Below, one piece after another: positions 26,473-35,525 of a stretch of 64,000 bases of DNA. Both the position numbers and the translations under genes were made by a program. Where the stretch lies: positions 8,475-72,474 of the forward strand of contig CALGUD010000028.1 in the NCBI GenBank assembly GCA_937901915.1, read 5' to 3'. Below the pieces are notes generated by a model that did not search any database, was not told the origin of the DNA, and worked only from the letters and a program-made list of their open reading frames with translations. Each line of letters begins with the position of its first letter. The stretch's first letter is position 1. The DNA is from an uncultured Flavobacteriaceae bacterium (GTDB lineage Bacteria > Bacteroidota > Bacteroidia > Flavobacteriales > Flavobacteriaceae).

Positions 26473-29400
26473 TTTTTGTAGATTTTAGTGTTCATGGTTT
26501 GGGTATCTGTTTTAATATTTACAATATAAACTCCAACTGACAGGTTGTAAAGAGGAATTCTTAAACTCGAAGAACCTTTATCTAATACTTGAGATGTTAT
26601 CCTGTTTCCTGCTAAGTCAGTAATGTATACTTCAATCTCAGTAAATTCATTTAATCCTGCAATGTTGAGATAATCTTCCGCCGGATTTGGGTAGAAAGAA
26701 AGGTTTGCAAAGCTTATGGTTTGTCTTTTTTCTCCCTGGCATGTTTTATCTGTTTTCAGTACAACCTCATTGATGCCCTTTTCCAAAGGAACTTCGATTT
26801 TTGTAGTAGCTGTATTGTCTACATTGTATTTATAAAGAATGTTATTTACTAAAACTTCGTAATGTTTACTTCCTGACACATAAAAAGAAGCATTTTTGTT
26901 CTGAAGGTCCACTTGAGCTTTTGAAGAGGTTAGTTCTTCGGTTTCTTCAATATTAACTGAAGAGCAATAATTGGCTTCATACCCTTGGTAGGTTACACAT
27001 ATGTTGTAAATTCCGGGAGCTAAATCAGTAATAATTACATTTTCGCTACCGGAAAGGCCGCTGAAGGTTTCATTATAATTCGGGCCGCTTACCACTATCT
27101 GGTTGCTTACATTGTTATTTGCATCAACAATGATTTCTCCGTTATTTGTGTTGGGGCAGGTGGTGCTAATACCCACTACCTGAACAGGTGAATTTCCGAG
27201 TACATCACTTTGTGAGCATCCTTTTTCATTAACAATTTCTCCAAGAGGCGTTTCCGGGCATTCATCTATGTCGTTCATTATACCATCTTTGTCGTCATCC
27301 AATTGGCTTTGAGAACATCCGTTAAAGTTCACATTTTCGCCATCAGGGGTGTCAGGACATTGGTCAAGGTTATTTTTTACTCCATCATTATCATCATCCA
27401 ACTGGCTTTGCGAGCATCCGTTAGCATCTACATCTTCGCCAACGGAGGTGTTAAGGCATTGGTCAAGATTATTGTTTATGCCGTCATTGTCATCATCCAG
27501 TTGGCTTTGTGAGCAACCATTTAAGTCAACAATTTCACCATGAGGAGTGTCTGAGCATTTGTCAAGGTCGTTTGTAACCCTGTCTAAGTCATTGTCCAGT
27601 TGGCTTTGTGAGCAACCGTAGGTATCTGTATCTTCACCAATCGGGGTATAAGGACATTGGTCAAGGTCGTTTGTAATCCCGTCTAAGTCATCGTCCAGTT
27701 GGCTTTGTGAGCAACCGTTGACATCAACTTCATCCTCTTCAGGAGTATTGGGGCAAGAGTCTAATTCATCATTTACACCATCATTGTCACTGTCTGGAAC
27801 TAGAACGTTTAAGGTAATTGTGCTTTTATAAAGTGTTAAATCTGTAACTATAGTGTTATCTATACGGCAAATATATTCTCCACTATCGGACCCGGAAACC
27901 GAGGAAATTGTATAAGTGCTGTTGGTAGCACCTTCTATATTTATTCCATCTTTTAGCCATTGATATGTGTTATTAGGGCTGGAAGTACCTTCTACAGAAA
28001 TAGAGAAATCTTCATTTTTTAACAACTCTACATTTTTTTTATCATCAATTATTTTTTGGTGATAGTAATGATAATTGTTTGAATTAAGGAAAGAGAAGTG
28101 TGGTTCAATATCTTCAAATATAAAGGAGTTAAATCCTAATACCAGGGAGCTTAATGTTAATGCTGTAAAATCTGGAATGTTTCCTTCAAGATAGTTAGAG
28201 CCTAGATATAGACCCGTTAAATTGGTTAGACTTCCAATGGAGTCGGGAATGTTTCCCGTTAGGTTATTATCACTTAAATACAATCTTGAAAGATTACTTA
28301 GATTCCCAATAGATTCGGGTATGGAACCTTCAAAATTATTATTGTCTAAACTTAAGAAAGTAAGGTTGCTTAGATTTCCAATAGATTCGGGTATAATACC
28401 TTCAAAATTATTAGTCGATAGATTTAAAGAATTTAGATTATTTAAATTAAGAATTGAATCTGGGATATTTCCTTCAAAATTATTAACTCCTAAATTTAAA
28501 GTTAATAGATTAGTTAAATTAATAATTGATTCTGGAATGTTTCCTGTTAGATCATTAGAGCCTAAATTCAAGGAAGTTAGGTTAGTTAGATTCCCAATGG
28601 ACTCTGGAATGGTTCCTTCAAAATTATTATTATGTAAAGAAAACCAATTTAGACTAATTAAGTTTCCAATGAAATTAGGGATGTTTCCAGTCAAGTTATT
28701 ATCTCTTAAACTTAAATGCATCAGGTTAGTGAGGTTTTCAAAAGACTCGGGAATGTTCCCTTCAAAGTTATTAACGTCTAAATTCAAACGGGTTAAGCTA
28801 GTTAGATTTCCAATTGATTCTGGAATGTTTCCTATTAAGTCATTATTGTTTAAACCCAGCCTTGTTATGTTTGTTAGGTCTCCAATAGTTTCTGGGATAA
28901 TTCCTTCTAAATTGTTTGTGCCTAAATCCAAATAGGTTAAACTATTTAGATTTCCAATAGTTTCTGGAATGGTCCCTTCCAAGTTATTATAGTCAAAACG
29001 CAAATATGTGAGGTTAATTAGGTTTCCAATTGTTTCTGGAATGTTTCCTTCTAACTCATTATTATATAATGATAATCTTGTTAAATTAGTCAGATCTCCA
29101 ATAGCTTCGGGGATATATCCTGATAAATTATTGTCGTATAAAATAATTTCTGTAACTCGACCTTCATTGTTTACTGTAATTCCATGCCATGTACTTATGT
29201 CGGCATTCAAGTCCCAGGTATTTGTCCAATTAGGGCCATCAGTAGCATTGTATAATGCAATTAAAGCTTGTTTGTCTTCTTCAGCTTTGACATTAATGAG
29301 TTTGATGTTATCAATATACACTTCAAAAGGTTCATCCAGAAAAGAAAACAAACTTATTTCAAATCCCCATAGCTCGGTATCAGCAACCTCAATAATGCTT

Positions 29401-29798
29401 TCATGCGTAGTCCATTCAAAATTCTGAGGAATTCTGTTACCTGATGTATAAGGAGTAAAATCTGTGGATCCGTATCTATAACTAATTACCTGTTGCCCAA
29501 AGGATGCATTGGCGGTTTTTACTTTGAAATCAAACGATAATTTGTAAGTTTCACCTGCGTTTAAAGTAAAATTTTGGGATGCAATTCTGGGAGTTGTACT
29601 ACCATCAATAAATAATGCACTACTGGATCCGCTGGAGATTATAGTATTTTCCTGGTTTACCTGACCTTCTTGAATATCCCATTGATTAAGAACTCCCGAA
29701 GTCCAATCCTCAAAATCCCCGTTGTTAATAATGTTTCCCTGACCAAAAGAAATAACAGGAATAATAGCTAAAGTGAATGCTAAGTAGATTTTTTTCAT
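26469..29798 (-). CDS. T9SS-secreted LRR / Ig-like / TSP3 surface protein
   Basis: The 1109-residue product is modular. Residues 1-20 are a signal peptide. Residues about 25-170 form a carbohydrate-binding-like domain (NGDFEDWTSGVLNQWD, FEVYIDNIKL). About 175-214 is an LRR cap with the DGPNWTNTW motif. About 215-570 holds 14-15 leucine-rich repeats of exactly 24 residues (NNLEGNIPESIGNLTNL type, the plant-like class). About 575-665 is an Ig-like domain (YQWLKDGINIEG, DSGEYICRI). About 667-865 holds six thrombospondin type 3 calcium-binding repeats of 33 residues (DDDNDGINNNLDQC type, each ending GCSQSQ). A beta domain follows. About 1030-1109 is a type A T9SS C-terminal sorting domain (FYPNPAEDYLNI, VYIVNIKTDTQT). 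It is thus exported by type IX secretion and displayed outside, probably calcium-dependent. The coupled lipoprotein may anchor it. Confidence 0.9.
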   Translation of the reverse strand: MKKIYLAFTLAIIPVISFGQGNIINNGDFEDWTSGVLNQWDIQEGQVNQENTIISSGSSSALFIDGSTTPRIASQNFTLNAGETYKLSFDFKVKTANASFGQQVISYRYGSTDFTPYTSGNRIPQNFEWTTHESIIEVADTELWGFEISLFSFLDEPFEVYIDNIKLINVKAEEDKQALIALYNATDGPNWTNTWDLNADISTWHGITVNNEGRVTEIILYDNNLSGYIPEAIGDLTNLTRLSLYNNELEGNIPETIGNLINLTYLRFDYNNLEGTIPETIGNLNSLTYLDLGTNNLEGIIPETIGDLTNITRLGLNNNDLIGNIPESIGNLTSLTRLNLDVNNFEGNIPESFENLTNLMHLSLRDNNLTGNIPNFIGNLISLNWFSLHNNNFEGTIPESIGNLTNLTSLNLGSNDLTGNIPESIINLTNLLTLNLGVNNFEGNIPDSILNLNNLNSLNLSTNNFEGIIPESIGNLSNLTFLSLDNNNFEGSIPESIGNLSNLSRLYLSDNNLTGNIPDSIGSLTNLTGLYLGSNYLEGNIPDFTALTLSSLVLGFNSFIFEDIEPHFSFLNSNNYHYYHQKIIDDKKNVELLKNEDFSISVEGTSSPNNTYQWLKDGINIEGATNSTYTISSVSGSDSGEYICRIDNTIVTDLTLYKSTITLNVLVPDSDNDGVNDELDSCPNTPEEDEVDVNGCSQSQLDDDLDGITNDLDQCPYTPIGEDTDTYGCSQSQLDNDLDRVTNDLDKCSDTPHGEIVDLNGCSQSQLDDDNDGINNNLDQCLNTSVGEDVDANGCSQSQLDDDNDGVKNNLDQCPDTPDGENVNFNGCSQSQLDDDKDGIMNDIDECPETPLGEIVNEKGCSQSDVLGNSPVQVVGISTTCPNTNNGEIIVDANNNVSNQIVVSGPNYNETFSGLSGSENVIITDLAPGIYNICVTYQGYEANYCSSVNIEETEELTSSKAQVDLQNKNASFYVSGSKHYEVLVNNILYKYNVDNTATTKIEVPLEKGINEVVLKTDKTCQGEKRQTISFANLSFYPNPAEDYLNIAGLNEFTEIEVYITDLAGNRITSQVLDKGSSSLRIPLYNLSVGVYIVNIKTDTQTMNTKIYKK
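27195..27798 (-). repeat. 99-bp coding tandem repeat (six TSP3 repeats)
   Basis: Six consecutive 33-codon units encode the D/N-rich calcium loops of the LRR protein. The DNA copies differ by many substitutions, except the GCSQSQ-encoding block, which is most conserved. Such a repeat is prone to unequal recombination and to assembly collapse. Confidence 0.85.
28089..29156 (-). repeat. 72-bp coding tandem repeat (14-15 LRR units)
   Basis: Fourteen to fifteen units of 24 codons encode the leucine-rich repeats. The unit length is constant and neighbours are diverged at the DNA level but conserved at the L, N and GxIP positions. The copy number could vary between strains. Confidence 0.85.
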
Positions 29799-29889
29799 AT
29801 AGTTAGGTTTAAATCGGGAGGGCTAAACTATATAAAAAAAATAACTTATGAAATATTTAACAAGTAAATGTGTAAATTATTTGTATGAC

Positions 29890-32724
29890 TTAATGTGCTT
29901 CTAGCCAGTTTTTTCCAACACCAATCTCAACTTCAAGAGGTACCCGAAGTGTATAGGCATTTTCCATTTCAGACTTAATAAGGGGTTTTAAAGTTTCAAC
30001 TTCATCTTTATGAGCATCAAATACAAGTTCATCATGTACTTGTAGCAGCATTTTGGTTTTAAAATTACCTTCTCTAAGTTTTTTATGAATATTGATCATG
30101 GCAATTTTTATTATATCGGCGGCGCTTCCCTGTAATGGGGCATTTACTGCATTTCTTTCAGCTGCACCTCTCACTACTGCGTTACGGGAGTTTATATCTT
30201 TCAGATAGCGCCTCCTTTCTAGAATAGTTTCAACAAAACCGTTTTCACGGGCAAAATCGATCTGTTTGTTCATGTAGGCTCTTAAGGTTGGATATGTTTT
30301 ATAATATGTATCAATCAACTCTTTGGCTTCACCACGGCTCAACGTGGTTTGATTGCTTAAACCAAAAGCAGAAACACCATAAATTATTCCAAAATTCACT
30401 GTTTTTGCATTACTCCGCTGTTCCCTGGTCACTTCCCCGATAGGTACATTAAATACTTTAGAAGCCGTAGAAGCATGAATGTCTTCTCCATTTAAAAATG
30501 AATTTATCATCACTTCATCTCCACTTAGAGCTGCAATGAGACGAAGTTCAATCTGAGAATAATCCGCAGCCATTAAAATATAGTCTTCATTGCGGGGAAT
30601 AAAAGCTTTCCTGACCTCCCTTCCTCTTTCGGTCCTGATCGGTATGTTCTGAAGGTTAGGGTTATTAGAGCTTAACCTTCCCGTAGCAGCGACTGCCTGA
30701 CTATAAACGGTATGTATTCTACCGGTTTTACTGTTTACTTCATTTGGGAGGGAATCAACATACGTGCTCTTTAATTTGTTGTAGGATCGCCACTCCAAAA
30801 TATCAGCTATGATCTGGTGATCTTTTGCCAGGTAAGACAATACATCTTCAGCGGTAGAATATTGGCCTGTTTTTGTTTTTTTTGGTTTGTCAACTAACTT
30901 TAATTTATCAAACAGAATGGGCCCTAACTGTTTTGGGGAGGCCAGGTTAAATTCTTCTCCTGCCTGTTCATAAATATCTTTTTCCAGCCTTTCAATATCA
31001 TGAGTGAGCTTAACTGAGAGTTCCTTTAAATATGGAATATCAATATTAATACCTTCAATTTCCATACTTGATAACACACTTACCAAAGGAATTTCAACTT
31101 CATTAAAAAGTTTAGTTACATTCCCGGATTCTAGTTCTTTCCCAAAATGTTCTTTAAGTTGTAGGGTAATATCAGAATCTTCAACAGCGTACTCTGTTTG
31201 TTTAACCAGTTCAACAGTACGCATTGAAAGTTGATTTTTTCCTTTCTTACCAATAAGTTCCGTAATGGAAAGCGGTTGATAATTTAAATAGGTTTCTGCC
31301 AGCACATCCATGTTATGCCTCATATCCGGATTTATCAGGTAATGGGCAATCATGGTGTCAAACAAAGGGCCTTTTACAGGGATATTATAATTTGATAATA
31401 CTTTGATATCATATTTTAAGTTTTGGCCGACTTTTTCAATGGTTTCATTTTCAAAAAAAGGACGGAATTCATTTATGATTTTTTGGGTTTCATCCTGATC
31501 TTCCGTAAAGGTAAGATAATAACCTTTTCCTGGTTCCCATGAAAAAGCACAACCTACAAGTTCAGCCTCCAGAGATTTTATATTTGTGGTTTCGGTATCA
31601 AAGCAAACACTTTTTTGTTTTAATAATTTATCTAAAAGTAATTTTCTGCCCAGGGCTGTATCTATATATTGATATGAATGTTGTGTGTTTTGCAGGGTTT
31701 TATAACCGTTAATTGAAATTTCTTCAGTTACGGTTACTCCCGACCCCGGGGCATTAAAGAGGTCAAATTGAATATTAGCGGTTATTGTAGCCTTTTTTAC
31801 TTCTTTAGGCTCATTCGTTGCACTTTCCTGCTCCGGTTCTTCTCCAAAAACTTTCAGAAAATTATCCAACATCCTTCTGAATTCCAACTCCTTAAAAAGT
31901 TGTTTTACTTTTTCAATGTCGGGAGTGTTTAACTCAAAGTTTTCTTCATGAAATTCTACCGGCACATCCAGCATGATCCGGGCTAATTTTTTTGATAATA
32001 ATCCCTGCTCAACATTTGCTTCAATTTTTTCCTTCATTTTCCCTTTCAGCATATGGGTATTTGCTACAAGGTTTTCAATACTGCCAAATTCTTCTAAGAA
32101 TTTTTTTGCAGTCTTTTCCCCTACACCAGGAAATCCGGGGATATTGTCTACGGAATCCCCCATCATGCCTAAGAAATCTACAACCTGTTCGGGATGTTTT
32201 ACACCAAATTTTACCTGTACCTCAGGAATGCCCCAAATTTCAATACCATTGCCCATCCGGGACGGCTTATACATAAAGATATTTTCTGAAACCAATTGTG
32301 CAAAATCCTTATCCGGGGTAACCATGTACACTTTATAGCCTTGTTTTTCGGCTTGTTTTGCGAGGGTCCCTATAATATCATCTGCTTCATAACCCGGTTT
32401 TTCAATGCAGGGAATATGCATAGCCGTTAAAATATTTTTTATGTAGGGTATTGCTATCTGAATGGCTTCCGGGGTTTCATCACGGTTTGCCTTGTATGCG
32501 GCAAACATTTCTGCCCTGTCTACAGACCCGTCTTTGTCAAAAGCAACTGCAAGATGATCAGGCCTTTCACGCTTAATTACGTCCAACAGTGAATTCATAA
32601 AACCCATGATTGCAGAAGTATTTAAGCCCTGGGAATTAACTATCGGGTTGTTTATAAAAGCATAATAACCTCGAAAAATTAATGCATAGGCATCGAGCAG
32701 GAAAAGGCGTTTTTGTTCAGACAT
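29890..32724 (-). CDS. polA: DNA polymerase I
   Basis: The 944-residue protein has all three domains. The 5'-3' exonuclease is at about 1-295 (LLDAYALIFRGYYAF, GYEADDIIGTLA, GDSVDNIPGFPGVGEKTA). The 3'-5' exonuclease is at about 340-535 with its acidic residues intact (CFDTETTNIKSLEA, NLKYDIKVL, YAVEDSDIT), so proofreading is probably active. The polymerase domain is at about 560-944 with motif A (AADYSQIELRLIAALSGD), motif B (RSNAKTVNFGIIYGVSAFG) and motif C (LLQVHDELVFDA). It stands alone, with a promoter-like pair at 32756-32783 upstream. Confidence 0.97.
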   Translation of the reverse strand: MSEQKRLFLLDAYALIFRGYYAFINNPIVNSQGLNTSAIMGFMNSLLDVIKRERPDHLAVAFDKDGSVDRAEMFAAYKANRDETPEAIQIAIPYIKNILTAMHIPCIEKPGYEADDIIGTLAKQAEKQGYKVYMVTPDKDFAQLVSENIFMYKPSRMGNGIEIWGIPEVQVKFGVKHPEQVVDFLGMMGDSVDNIPGFPGVGEKTAKKFLEEFGSIENLVANTHMLKGKMKEKIEANVEQGLLSKKLARIMLDVPVEFHEENFELNTPDIEKVKQLFKELEFRRMLDNFLKVFGEEPEQESATNEPKEVKKATITANIQFDLFNAPGSGVTVTEEISINGYKTLQNTQHSYQYIDTALGRKLLLDKLLKQKSVCFDTETTNIKSLEAELVGCAFSWEPGKGYYLTFTEDQDETQKIINEFRPFFENETIEKVGQNLKYDIKVLSNYNIPVKGPLFDTMIAHYLINPDMRHNMDVLAETYLNYQPLSITELIGKKGKNQLSMRTVELVKQTEYAVEDSDITLQLKEHFGKELESGNVTKLFNEVEIPLVSVLSSMEIEGINIDIPYLKELSVKLTHDIERLEKDIYEQAGEEFNLASPKQLGPILFDKLKLVDKPKKTKTGQYSTAEDVLSYLAKDHQIIADILEWRSYNKLKSTYVDSLPNEVNSKTGRIHTVYSQAVAATGRLSSNNPNLQNIPIRTERGREVRKAFIPRNEDYILMAADYSQIELRLIAALSGDEVMINSFLNGEDIHASTASKVFNVPIGEVTREQRSNAKTVNFGIIYGVSAFGLSNQTTLSRGEAKELIDTYYKTYPTLRAYMNKQIDFARENGFVETILERRRYLKDINSRNAVVRGAAERNAVNAPLQGSAADIIKIAMINIHKKLREGNFKTKMLLQVHDELVFDAHKDEVETLKPLIKSEMENAYTLRVPLEVEIGVGKNWLEAH

Positions 32725-32755
32725 TAGATATAAAGATGAAATTTGGCTTAAAATA

Positions 32756-32783
32756 CAAATATAGAAAGTTATAAAACTACAAG
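32756..32783 (-). promoter_or_regulatory. probable promoter of polA
   Basis: On the minus strand CTTG at 32780-32783 is followed after 16 bases by TATATTTG (32756-32763), a match to the TAnnTTTG -7 box. The start codon lies about 30 bases downstream. Confidence 0.5.
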
Positions 32784-32967
32784 ATTCTCTCTTTTAAAAA
32801 AAATGGATCACATAAATTTAGTTGGTATTTAAAAAACAATTTGATGACCTGGTGGAGAACTATAATTTATGCGGAGTAAAATCTCCTTTCCATTAGTTAA
32901 TTTCACCTTAATTATGTGGATATGGCTTGAAGAAAACCTACTTTTGTAAAAATTAGTTATAAGATAT

Positions 32968-34191
32968 ATGACCCGCTGGATTATTTTCTTAATTATATAT
33001 GCCCTAATTGATTACTATGCGTTTCAGGCTGTTAAAACAATCACTAAAAATGTATGGGTCCATTATGCACATATCTTAATTTCTGTAATTGTTGTTGGAA
33101 ATTTTATATTACAATTTCTTATCGCTAATGATGCCGGTAGAGTACTCACTCCGCTAAAAAGTTATGCCTTTGGATTTTTACTTACACTTATGGCATTAAA
33201 GGTTGCTGTACTCCCTTTTTTATTGGGAGAAGATATTTTCAGAATAGGATCAGGGATATATAATAAAGTGTTTGGAGAAAAAGAAACTTTTTTTCTTCCT
33301 GAAAGAAGAAAATTTGTGAGCCAGATTGCCTTGGGTATAGCTGCTATTCCGTTTGTATCTCTTATATATGGCATGTATAAAGGTAAATATGATTTCAGGG
33401 TATTAAAGTATACGTTGGAGTTTGATGACCTGCCCAGTGCTTTTGATGGTTATAGGATAACTCAATTATCGGATATTCATAGCGGTAGTTTTGATAATAA
33501 GAATAAAATTGAATATGCTGTTAATCTTGTAAATGAACAAGCTAGTGATGCTATTTTTTTTACCGGTGATATGGTAAATAATAAAGCATCAGAAATGGTG
33601 CCATGGGTTGATACCTTTTCTAAATTAAAAGCAAAGGATGGTATTTTTTCTGTGCTGGGAAATCATGATTACGGAGATTATGTAGATTGGGGCACTGAAC
33701 AGGAAAAATCTGATAATTTAGAAGAATTAAAAAATATTCAAAAAAGTATTGGGTTTGACCTTTTACTTAATGAAAGCCGGTATTTGGAAAGAAACGGAGA
33801 GAAAATTGCCATAGTAGGTGTAGAGAATTGGGGAGCAGGTGGATTTAAAAAGGCGGGGGATTTAAAATTAGCTACATCTACCATTCATAAAGATGATTTT
33901 AAAATATTAATGAGTCATGACCCTTCTCATTGGGAAGAGCAGGTTATTCCGGATGATTATCATTATCACCTGACTTTAAGCGGCCATACACATGGTATGC
34001 AGTTTGGTATCGAAATACCCGGATGGATAAAATGGAGTCCGGCCAAGTGGCGCTACAAGCACTGGGCAGGGATTTATCAGGAAATGAACCAGTATATAAA
34101 TGTAAACAGAGGTTTTGGCTTTTTGGCATTTCCGGGCAGGGTTGGGATATGGCCTGAAATAACGGTGATTACTCTTAAAAGAAAGGCTTAG
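32968..34191 (+). CDS. membrane-anchored metallophosphoesterase
   Basis: The 407-residue protein has about four N-terminal transmembrane helices in the first 135 residues. The calcineurin-like phosphoesterase domain follows, with all metal-ligand boxes: LSDIHSG (DxH), FTGDMVNN (GD), LGNHDYGDY (GNHD) and LSGHTHGMQF (GHTH). This matches the YkuE/YaeI-like class that acts on membrane lipids such as lipid pyrophosphates, although the substrate cannot be read here. A TACTTTTG -7-like box lies at 32939-32946. A 16-base palindrome ATACATAATTATGTAT follows the stop at 34192. Confidence 0.9.
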   Translation: MTRWIIFLIIYALIDYYAFQAVKTITKNVWVHYAHILISVIVVGNFILQFLIANDAGRVLTPLKSYAFGFLLTLMALKVAVLPFLLGEDIFRIGSGIYNKVFGEKETFFLPERRKFVSQIALGIAAIPFVSLIYGMYKGKYDFRVLKYTLEFDDLPSAFDGYRITQLSDIHSGSFDNKNKIEYAVNLVNEQASDAIFFTGDMVNNKASEMVPWVDTFSKLKAKDGIFSVLGNHDYGDYVDWGTEQEKSDNLEELKNIQKSIGFDLLLNESRYLERNGEKIAIVGVENWGAGGFKKAGDLKLATSTIHKDDFKILMSHDPSHWEEQVIPDDYHYHLTLSGHTHGMQFGIEIPGWIKWSPAKWRYKHWAGIYQEMNQYINVNRGFGFLAFPGRVGIWPEITVITLKRKA

Positions 34192-34305
34192 ATACATAAT
34201 TATGTATGGTTTTTCCGCCGAATTATCATTTTTAACATATAAATTCAAATTTATAGTTATATTGTAGTACATTTTTTACACCAGGTATGTTAAGTTTATG
34301 AGAGT

Positions 34306-34683
34306 ATGTTTACTATGAAGCCACTATATGATTTAAAGAAATTAAGAGAATTGTGCGATAATGACCAGGAACTCATTGAAGCAAGTATTAAGTTTTTTTA
34401 TGATGAAACTATTAATAACCTTTCTTTAATGATGTCAAAACTTGAGGAACGGGACTTTGAAGAGATAAGAGTGATCGCTCATAAAGTTAAAGTGAATTTT
34501 GTGTTCTTAAGCTGTGATGTATGTGTGGGATTATGTAAAAATATTAAAAACGCTACATCAGATGATGAAGTTGAAGAATTGGTTAATATTCTAAGAATAG
34601 AATATTTAAATGTATTTGAGCAATTAAAAAAAGAATTTTCCCATATTTTGAACCATCACGACGTTGGCGAGATGCTAAACTAA
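34306..34683 (+). CDS. histidine phosphotransfer (Hpt) protein
   Basis: The 125-residue protein is predicted all-helical with an Hpt signature IAHKVKVNF near residue 57-65; His59 is the expected phosphorylated residue. The usual glycine after the lysine (HKLKGS) is replaced by valine. It carries five cysteines, three of them in SCDVCVGLC near residues 69-77. An in-frame ATG at 34315 is an alternative start. The gene leads directly (nine bases) into a receiver gene and stands near a PAS histidine kinase, which suggests a phosphorelay. Confidence 0.75.
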   Translation: MFTMKPLYDLKKLRELCDNDQELIEASIKFFYDETINNLSLMMSKLEERDFEEIRVIAHKVKVNFVFLSCDVCVGLCKNIKNATSDDEVEELVNILRIEYLNVFEQLKKEFSHILNHHDVGEMLN

Positions 34684-34692
34684 GCTTGCCGA

Positions 34693-35121
34693 ATGTTACT
34701 AGTTAAACAAATTAAATCATTAATCTTTGTTGATGATGACCCCGCTGCAAATTACATCCATAAGCTTGTTTTAAAAAAACTTAATAGTCATATTGAACCT
34801 GAATTTTTCTTAACTGCAAATAATGCATTAACTTATCTTTCTAAAATAAATCATCCTCAAAGAACTGACCCGGATATTATTTTTGTAGATATTAATATGC
34901 CAGTGATGGATGGGTGGGATTTTGTAAGGGAGTATACAAATACTTTTTTCACACCAGAAAGAAAACAATATATAATAATGTTTTCGTCTTTAATCACTGC
35001 AGACGATGTCAAGAAAGCCAGTGAATACGATGTAATTTTTGATTTAGTTGAAAAACCGCTTTCTGTGACATTGCTAAAAGGGGTATTAGATAACTTTTTA
35101 CAGAAAAGTAAAGACAATTAG
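34693..35121 (+). CDS. stand-alone response regulator receiver
   Basis: The 142-residue protein is a single receiver domain. The acidic pocket FVDDDPAAN, the phosphoacceptor aspartate in IIFVDINMPVMDGWDF (near residue 58), and the lysine in VEKPLSV (about residue 117) are all in place. There is no output domain, so it should act through protein partners. It follows the Hpt gene by nine bases, and its stop codon shares four bases with the convergent receiver gene (TTAG at 35118-35121). Confidence 0.9.
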   Translation: MLLVKQIKSLIFVDDDPAANYIHKLVLKKLNSHIEPEFFLTANNALTYLSKINHPQRTDPDIIFVDINMPVMDGWDFVREYTNTFFTPERKQYIIMFSSLITADDVKKASEYDVIFDLVEKPLSVTLLKGVLDNFLQKSKDN

Positions 35122-35525
35122 CTTGATGTTGTTAGGGTGTTTAAAATTTTCTTAAGATCACTAACATTGATAGGTTTTATAATATAATTGCTCACTTTTT
35201 CATACGTTTTAGCCTTTTCAAGATCAAAAGGGTTTATAGAAGAGCTTACAATATAAATGACAACTTCATTTTTAACAGGAAAGGAGGTAAATTGATCCAG
35301 GAATTCCCATCCATCCATCACTGGCATGTTTAAGTCTAAAAAGATTACCTCGGGGATTTTTTCTTTACTTTTAACAGCAGCTTTAAAATATTCAATTGCT
35401 TCGTCACCGTTTTTAAAAAAAAGGTAATTTTCTGAAAATTGTATTGAATCCATCATTTTTTTAGTGGTGTATGTAAAAATAGGATCATCATCAATAACGC
35501 AGGCCAGATCAATTTTAGCTTTCAT
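35118..35525 (-). CDS. stand-alone response regulator receiver
   Basis: With the ATG at 35523-35525 the product is 135 residues (MKAKIDLACVIDDDPIF). A longer open frame begins at 35552, but its extra residues are non-conserved and run inside the kinase gene. The receiver residues are complete: VIDDDP, the aspartate in VIFLDLNMPVMDGWEF, and the lysine in IIKPINV. The start overlaps the last 11 bases of the histidine kinase gene, so it is the kinase's likely cognate receiver and is co-translated with it. Confidence 0.9.
   Translation of the reverse strand: MKAKIDLACVIDDDPIFTYTTKKMMDSIQFSENYLFFKNGDEAIEYFKAAVKSKEKIPEVIFLDLNMPVMDGWEFLDQFTSFPVKNEVVIYIVSSSINPFDLEKAKTYEKVSNYIIKPINVSDLKKILNTLTTSS

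Noticed and set aside
28222..28935. 237-codon open frame on the plus strand opposite the LRR gene
   Set aside because: It is an antisense shadow of the 72-bp LRR repeats; its own repeats simply mirror the leucine codons, and there is no signal or domain.
27195..29156. Regularly spaced repeats resembling a CRISPR array
   Set aside because: The 72-bp and 99-bp periods are coding units of the LRR and TSP3 repeats in frame, diverged between copies, with no leader or cas genes.
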